A stretch of DNA of 64,000 nucleotides, from positions 60,098,960 to 60,162,959 of the forward strand of contig OX411555.1 of NCBI GenBank assembly GCA_948146395.1. Reading direction: 5' to 3'. Below the pieces are notes generated by a model. The model was not told the DNA's origin, did no database searches, and was given only the letters and a program-made list of their open reading frames with translations. Position numbers and translations under genes: made by a program. This document shows, piece after piece, positions 57,086 to 64,000 of this stretch. The stretch's first letter is position 1, and every line of letters begins with the position of its first letter. This DNA comes from Fragum whitleyi. Its lineage: Eukaryota; Mollusca; Bivalvia; Cardiida; Cardiidae.

Positions 57086-59580
57086 GTCAGACCCCACCCG
57101 ATTTTTGGCCTTCTTTGTTCTATATAAAATTGCTCAACTTTCAGGTGCTGCAGCGCATTCCACAACAATGCGTTTATATATTACGTCACCAGCGCTTCAT
57201 CTACATTCATTGTTCTATCATTTGAGACTAAAATAACTGGGTCTTTTAGGTTTAACTTTTGGGCTATTCAAGCCAGAGTAAAGGAACCGTCTTTTTTCCA
57301 CCTATGAAGAGGTCAGTTAGTTCGGGCACGCCCACCGTCGCTCATCCGTCCTCCCGAAAAGGAAATCGTGCACAAAAAAGATCGAACCAAGCCTTATATT
57401 AAAGAAGAGATGCAAGACTAGCAAAAATCAAATAAATATGCACGTGGATCACTGTTCTCCACTTCAAAATGCCATTTTCAAGCCGCACTATTTTTTCGTT
57501 AAGATCTACTTTTACCATACAACGACCTCCGGAAGTAAATTCCAGTGAGGTCACTCCTAAATTTAAGAGCTTTTTGCATTCCTCTAACTTCTAAACACTT
57601 TGGTCAATGCTGGGGGGTATTGTGACCAAAGTTAAGTCAATAAGGTTTCAATATTTGCATTTGTCACTGAAATATGACGATTTTAGGACATGACCTGTTT
57701 AGCGAAAAAAGGCAAGAATTCAGAGCACTGTTATTTGTGATGTACCATGATTACTTAATCAAATAATTTTTGGTAAGAAGCCATTGGGAATGATTTCTCA
57801 AAGTATAGTTTTGAACTATTACTCCATCCAAACTTGTTAAGCAAAAAATGATAAACATAACTTGATTTTGAGGCAATAAAAAGGGGAGTTAATCATTGAA
57901 GGTCGAGGTAATTTTAACAAAAAAATCGCAATTTTCACGTTTTAATGCCAATTAAAGAACTTAATCATAAAAATATGCGCAAAAAGAGTGTTTTCTGTTA
58001 AAAGATATCAAAATGGCAGTAGAAAGGAAAAAATAAAACAGACATCTTAGCTTCAAAAATCGTAACTTTGAGGAATCAAATGGTATAATAGCGTTCTCCA
58101 GAGATGAAAAGGGGCTCATATAGAGTAAAGGGTGGAATTCAAAATTTCACAATCTTTGCTTAATTTTTCAGGATCTAAAACATCGTTTAAAAGTTTGTGC
58201 ATCGTAAACTTACATAATGTGTAGGAATAACGAAAACCAATCCTCAAAAAACATGTCAAAATAGTCATACTGGGTGTGAAATTTAAAAAAAAAATGACAG
58301 AGCCCGCTCATTTTAATTTCTTAAAATACAGTTTTATGTCAAAAATCTCCTAGAAAGCTCTGTTCTATAACAGATATGTTGTATTACAAATCAATAAAAG
58401 GTATTAGAAACCGCAACGGGAAGGAGAAACGTCCATTTTACAGCATGGACTTGGGGTACCCACTTCAATTAATATCCATTCTGAAATGGGTGTTAAGGGT
58501 TGGAAAATGTGTCTCTTGTATCATTTTGAGCTATGTCGAAAGTTTCACTCAAGTGTAGGTATTCAGCTATGACGACTTTACTATCTAAGTAACAGAAACG
58601 GAAGATCACTCAATTTACAAGAAACAACTTGACAAGATAAAGAGGAGAACATTTTACATAATTGATCATTTTGACTTGTAAGACCCTATGTCTCCACTAG
58701 CAAATTAACTTGATTCAAATGCTTTTGTCTCTAATTTGCTTTTTTTTTAAAGTGTTTTGAAACTGTCTTATTCAATTGAGAAAACGAGTTGGAAAATGTG
58801 TTAAGATGACTCTCATAAAACGCTATCAAAAAGGACCAGTCCCCTGCGACAAAGTCATGAAAAAAACGTTATCGGGGCAAGGGTTAAGCATTTTCTCACC
58901 ATTTCTTACTTAAAATTCACTTTTAATTGCATGACTTTTGAAAAACAAATGGTTCCCAAGTTTATCAGCATGGAATTTTTGCGTTTAAGTTTTACGAACG
59001 CCAGAAAAGTAACATTGAAATGGGCTTCTTTCGATATTAAACTTACCCATATAGTGAAAAGGGTTTGAATTTCAAGCCAGAAAAGGGATTTAGAATTAGA
59101 AGAAATAGGCATATTTCCTGTTTACTACCAGCAAATGTCTATTTCCAATACTCTTAGCAAAGTATATTAAAAATTTGCAGCGAGAAAACGGTTTTTCGAT
59201 CACCTTTGTGTGATACCCTCATATTACAAAATCGCAGGTTTTAAATGGGGTAAGGGTTTTTTATGTCCATTCTATCGCATTGTTTACATAATTAATTACA
59301 TCCACTTGACCAATTAAATTAATCCTTGCTACCCAAAACGCGAAAACTGACTTAATGATAATTTTAGCCTCAACAAAAGTTAAAAAATGCAAGAAGAAAT
59401 ACTTACAAGGAATTTCCTTTAATTTTTTTAAAAAATTAAAAAATTGATTTTAAATCGATAAAATCATCAAAATTTAAATTTTTACACTTTTTGAAACTAT
59501 TGACAAAATATTACGTCATTTGCAACTATCTGAAGAGGTCAAAATTCGTTTTCTTAAAATCGGACCTTTTTACCATCTAG
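57086..59580 (+). repeat. Macrosatellite unit 6 (type B)
   Basis: Diagnostics GGTCGAGGTA, CTCAAGTG, CTTACCCAT, GCATATTTCC. A private 1-base deletion (AATTAAAGAAC). Confidence 0.95.
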
Positions 59581-62076
59581 GTCAGACCCCACCCGATTTT
59601 TGGCCTTCTTTGTTCTATATAAAATTGCTCAACTTTCAGGTGCTGCAGCGCATTCCACAACAATGCGTTTATATATTACGTCACCAGCGCTTCATCTACA
59701 TTCATTGTTCTATCATTTGAGACTAAAATAACTGGGTCTTTTAGGTTTAACTTTTGGGCTATTCAAGCCAGAGTAAAGGAACCGTCTTTTTTCCACCTAT
59801 GAAGAGGTCAGTTAGTTCGGGCACGCCCACCGTCGCTCATCCGTCCTCCCGAAAAGGAAATCGTGCACAAAAAAGATCGAACCAAGCCTTATATTAAAGA
59901 AGAGATGCAAGACTAGCAAAAATCAAATAAATATGCACGTGGATCACTGTTCTCCACTTCAAAATGCCATTTTCAAGCCGCACTATTTTTTCGTTAAGAT
60001 CTACTTTTACCATACAACGACCTCCGGAAGTAAATTCCAGTGAGGTCACTCCTAAATTTAAGAGCTTTTTGCATTCCTCTAACTTCTAAACACTTTGGTC
60101 AATGCTGGGGGGTATTGTGACCAAAGTTAAGTCAATAAGGTTTCAATATTTGCATTTGTCACTGAAATATGACGATTTTAGGACATGACCTGTTTAGCGA
60201 AAAAAGGCAAGAATTCAGAGCACTGTTATTTGTGATGTACCATGATTACTTAATCAAATAATTTTTGGTAAGAAGCCATTGGGAATGATTTCTCAAAGTA
60301 TAGTTTTGAACTATTACTCCATCCAAACTTGTTAAGCAAAAAATGATAAACATAACTTGATTTTGAGGCAATAAAAAGGGGAGTTAATCATTGAAGGTCG
60401 GGGTAATTTTAACAAAAAAATCGCAATTTTCACGTTTTAATGCCAATTAAAAGAACTTAATCATAAAAATATGCGCAAAAAGAGTGTTTTCTGTTAAAAG
60501 ATATCAAAATGGCAGTAGAAAGGAAAAAATAAAACAGACATCTTAGCTTCAAAAATCGTAACTTTGAGGAATCAAATGGTATAATAGCGTTCTCCAGAGA
60601 TGAAAAGGGGCTCATATAGAGTAAAGGGTGGAATTCAAAATTTCACAATCTTTGCTTAATTTTTCAGGATCTAAAACATCGTTTAAAAGTTTGTGCATCG
60701 TAAACTTACATAATGTGTAGGAATAACGAAAACCAATCCTCAAAAAACATGTCAAAATAGTCATACTGGGTGTGAAATTTAAAAAAAAAATGACAGAGCC
60801 CGCTCATTTTAATTTCTTAAAATACAGTTTTATGTCAAAAATCTCCTAGAAAGCTCTGTTCTATAACAGATATGTTGTATTACAAATCAATAAAAGGTAT
60901 TAGAAACCGCAACGGGAAGGAGAAACGTCCATTTTACAGCATGGACTTGGGGTACCCACTTCAATTAATATCCATTCTGAAATGGGTGTTAAGGGTTGGA
61001 AAATGTGTCTCTTGTATCATTTTGAGCTATGTCGAAAGTTTCACTCACGTGTAGGTATTCAGCTATGACGACTTTACTATCTAAGTAACAGAAACGGAAG
61101 ATCACTCAATTTACAAGAAACAACTTGACAAGATAAAGAGGAGAACATTTTACATAATTGATCATTTTGACTTGTAAGACCCTATGTCTCCACTAGCAAA
61201 TTAACTTGATTCAAATGCTTTTGTCTCTAATTTGCTTTTTTTTTAAAGTGTTTTGAAACTGTCTTATTCAATTGAGAAAACGAGTTGGAAAATGTGTTAA
61301 GATGACTCTCATAAAACGCTATCAAAAAGGACCAGTCCCCTGCGACAAAGTCATGAAAAAAACGTTATCGGGGCAAGGGTTAAGCATTTTCTCACCATTT
61401 CTTACTTAAAATTCACTTTTAATTGCATGACTTTTGAAAAACAAATGGTTCCCAAGTTTATCAGCATGGAATTTTTGCGTTTAAGTTTTACGAACGCCAG
61501 AAAAGTAACATTGAAATGGGCTTCTTTCGATATTAAACTTAGCCATATAGTGAAAAGGGTTTGAATTTCAAGCCAGAAAAGGGATTTAGAATTAGAAGAA
61601 ATAGGCATAATTCCTGTTTACTACCAGCAAATGTCTATTTCCAATACTCTTAGCAAAGTATATTAAAAATTTGCAGCGAGAAAACGGTTTTTCGATCACC
61701 TTTGTGTGATACCCTCATATTACAAAATCGCAGGTTTTAAATGGGGTAAGGGTTTTTTATGTCCATTCTATCGCATTGTTTACATAATTAATTACATCCA
61801 CTTGACCAATTAAATTAATCCTTGCTACCCAAAACGCGAAAACTGACTTAATGATAATTTTAGCCTCAACAAAAGTTAAAAAATGCAAGAAGAAATACTT
61901 ACAAGGAATTTCCTTTAATTTTTTTAAAAAATTAAAAAATTGATTTTAAATCGATAAAATCATCAAAATTTAAATTTTTACACTTTTTGAAACTATTGAC
62001 AAAATATTACGTCATTTGCAACTATCTGAAGAGGTCAAAATTCGTTTTCTTAAAATCGGACCTTTTTACCATCTAG
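59581..62076 (+). repeat. Macrosatellite unit 7 (type A)
   Basis: Same four diagnostics as unit 5. Confidence 0.95.
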
Positions 62077-64000
62077 GTCAGACCCCACCCGATTTTTGGC
62101 CTTCTTTGTTCTATATAAAATTGCTCAACTTTCAGGTGCTGCAGCGCATTCCACAACAATGCGTTTATATATTACGTCACCAGCGCTTCATCTACATTCA
62201 TTGTTCTATCATTTGAGACTAAAATAACTGGGTCTTTTAGGTTTAACTTTTGGGCTATTCAAGCCAGAGTAAAGGAACCGTCTTTTTTCCACCTATGAAG
62301 AGGTCAGTTAGTTCGGGCACGCCCACCGTCGCTCATCCGTCCTCCCGAAAAGGAAATCGTGCACAAAAAAGATCGAACCAAGCCTTATATTAAAGAAGAG
62401 ATGCAAGACTAGCAAAAATCAAATAAATATGCACGTGGATCACTGTTCTCCACTTCAAAATGCCATTTTCAAGCCGCACTATTTTTTCGTTAAGATCTAC
62501 TTTTACCATACAACGACCTCCGGAAGTAAATTCCAGTGAGGTCACTCCTAAATTTAAGAGCTTTTTGCATTCCTCTAACTTCTAAACACTTTGGTCAATG
62601 CTGGGGGGTATTGTGACCAAAGTTAAGTCAATAAGGTTTCAATATTTGCATTTGTCACTGAAATATGACGATTTTAGGACATGACCTGTTTAGCGAAAAA
62701 AGGCAAGAATTCAGAGCACTGTTATTTGTGATGTACCATGATTACTTAATCAAATAATTTTTGGTAAGAAGCCATTGGGAATGATTTCTCAAAGTATAGT
62801 TTTGAACTATTACTCCATCCAAACTTGTTAAGCAAAAAATGATAAACATAACTTGATTTTGAGGCAATAAAAAGGGGAGTTAATCATTGAAGGTCGAGGT
62901 AATTTTAACAAAAAAATCGCAATTTTCACGTTTTAATGCCAATTAAAAGAACTTAATCATAAAAATATGCGCAAAAAGAGTGTTTTCTGTTAAAAGATAT
63001 CAAAATGGCAGTAGAAAGGAAAAAATAAAACAGACATCTTAGCTTCAAAAATCGTAACTTTGAGGAATCAAATGGTATAATAGCGTTCTCCAGAGATGAA
63101 AAGGGGCTCATATAGAGTAAAGGGTGGAATTCAAAATTTCACAATCTTTGCTTAATTTTTCAGGATCTAAAACATCGTTTAAAAGTTTGTGCATCGTAAA
63201 CTTACATAATGTGTAGGAATAACGAAAACCAATCCTCAAAAAACATGTCAAAATAGTCATACTGGGTGTGAAATTTAAAAAAAAAATGACAGAGCCCGCT
63301 CATTTTAATTTCTTAAAATACAGTTTTATGTCAAAAATCTCCTAGAAAGCTCTGTTCTATAACAGATATGTTGTATTACAAATCAATAAAAGGTATTAGA
63401 AACCGCAACGGGAAGGAGAAACGTCCATTTTACAGCATGGACTTGGGGTACCCACTTCAATTAATATCCATTCTGAAATGGGTGTTAAGGGTTGGAAAAT
63501 GTGTCTCTTGTATCATTTTGAGCTATGTCGAAAGTTTCACTCAAGTGTAGGTATTCAGCTATGACGACTTTACTATCTAAGTAACAGAAACGGAAGATCA
63601 CTCAATTTACAAGAAACAACTTGACAAGATAAAGAGGAGAACATTTTACATAATTGATCATTTTGACTTGTAAGACCCTATGTCTCCACTAGCAAATTAA
63701 CTTGATTCAAATGCTTTTGTCTCTAATTTGCTTTTTTTTAAAGTGTTTTGAAACTGTCTTATTCAATTGAGAAAACGAGTTGGAAAATGTGTTAAGATGA
63801 CTCTCATAAAACGCTATCAAAAAGGACCAGTCCCCTGCGACAAAGTCATGAAAAAAACGTTATCGGGGCAAGGGTTAAGCATTTTCTCACCATTTCTTAC
63901 TTAAAATTCACTTTTAATTGCATGACTTTTGAAAAACAAATGGTTCCCAAGTTTATCAGCATGGAATTTTTGCGTTTAAGTTTTACGAACGCCAGAAAAG
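62077..64000 (+). repeat. Macrosatellite unit 8, cut by window edge (type B)
   Basis: About 1,924 bp present. GGTCGAGGTA and CTCAAGTG match unit 6; the other two sites lie beyond the edge. Confidence 0.95.

Larger units (their letters stand above)
44621..64000 (+). repeat. Macrosatellite array, ~2,495 bp unit, 7 full copies plus a partial copy
   Basis: Head-to-tail copies with starts at 44621, 47100, 49598, 52095, 54590, 57086, 59581 and 62077 (periods 2479, 2498, 2497, 2495, 2496, 2495, 2496). Copies differ by a handful of substitutions and homopolymer-length changes each. The unit is AT-rich with one GC-richer patch (GGGCACGCCCACCGTCGCTC). It contains a TATA-like TATATAAA, several AATAAA motifs and two GAAGAGGTCA blocks. 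The longest frames are 60-97 codons and resemble no known protein; no rRNA, snRNA or histone sequence was recognised. The array continues past the window edge. Confidence 0.97.

Noticed and set aside
44654..64000. Repeated 60-68 codon frames in every macrosatellite unit as conserved genes
   Set aside because: Their sameness only reflects near-identical repeat units; they lack coding character, domains or a plausible start context, and differences between copies do not favour synonymous sites.
44621..64000. CRISPR-like array
   Set aside because: The units are contiguous 2.5 kb copies with no short repeats and unique spacers, and the DNA is eukaryotic.

Overview
This is eukaryotic nuclear DNA, almost certainly from a mollusc and most likely a bivalve. 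It is AT-rich, gene-poor and intron-rich with GT-AG introns. It is packed with short hairpin elements and tRNA-headed SINEs. One SINE family ends in a core reading TGTTGAAAGCGGCGTTAAA, a pattern I associate with bivalve SINEs. The species cannot be named from the sequence.

Protein-coding content is small. (1) A probable last exon of an unidentified gene lies near 3.5 kb, followed by a polyadenylation signal. (2) Two exons of an ankyrin-repeat gene with a SOCS-box-like C-terminus lie at 8508-9137 and 9493-10583. (3) A six-exon gene of 271 codons runs from 20994 to 28355; all its splice sites and phases fit, but I do not recognise the product. (4) A low-confidence first exon with a signal-peptide-like start lies at 13147-13340. 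No functional RNA gene was found; all tRNA-like sequences look like SINE heads or a retrotransposon primer-binding site.

Mobile DNA dominates. 0-8.5 kb: copies of a ~400 bp TA-flanked MITE, several foldback hairpins, and a 1.58 kb element (5515-7091) with TTA target duplications and dense subterminal repeats. 12-23 kb: three tRNA-derived SINE families. 24.8-25.7 kb: a foldback element with arms of about 300 bp flanked by TTAA, inside an intron of the six-exon gene. 29.5-33.5 kb: a short tandem array, a LINE tail and many palindromes. 33551-42327: matching subterminal ends and a CTG duplication suggest one 8.8 kb element or composite. It contains a non-LTR retrotransposon with a 5' inversion (34.5-37.2 kb), which itself carries a SINE with a perfect 13 bp target duplication, and a 1,095 bp LTR element (40180-41274) with nearly identical LTRs. 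43.2-43.6 kb: two interlocked inverted repeats.

From about 44621 to the right edge (at least 19.4 kb, 30% of the window) the sequence is a head-to-tail array of a ~2,495 bp unit, seven full copies plus a partial eighth, nearly identical and without a convincing ORF. Diagnostic bases alternate between the last copies, indicating a dimeric higher-order repeat. This macrosatellite and the miniature LTR element with an unusually long tRNA-His primer-binding match are the most unusual structures here.
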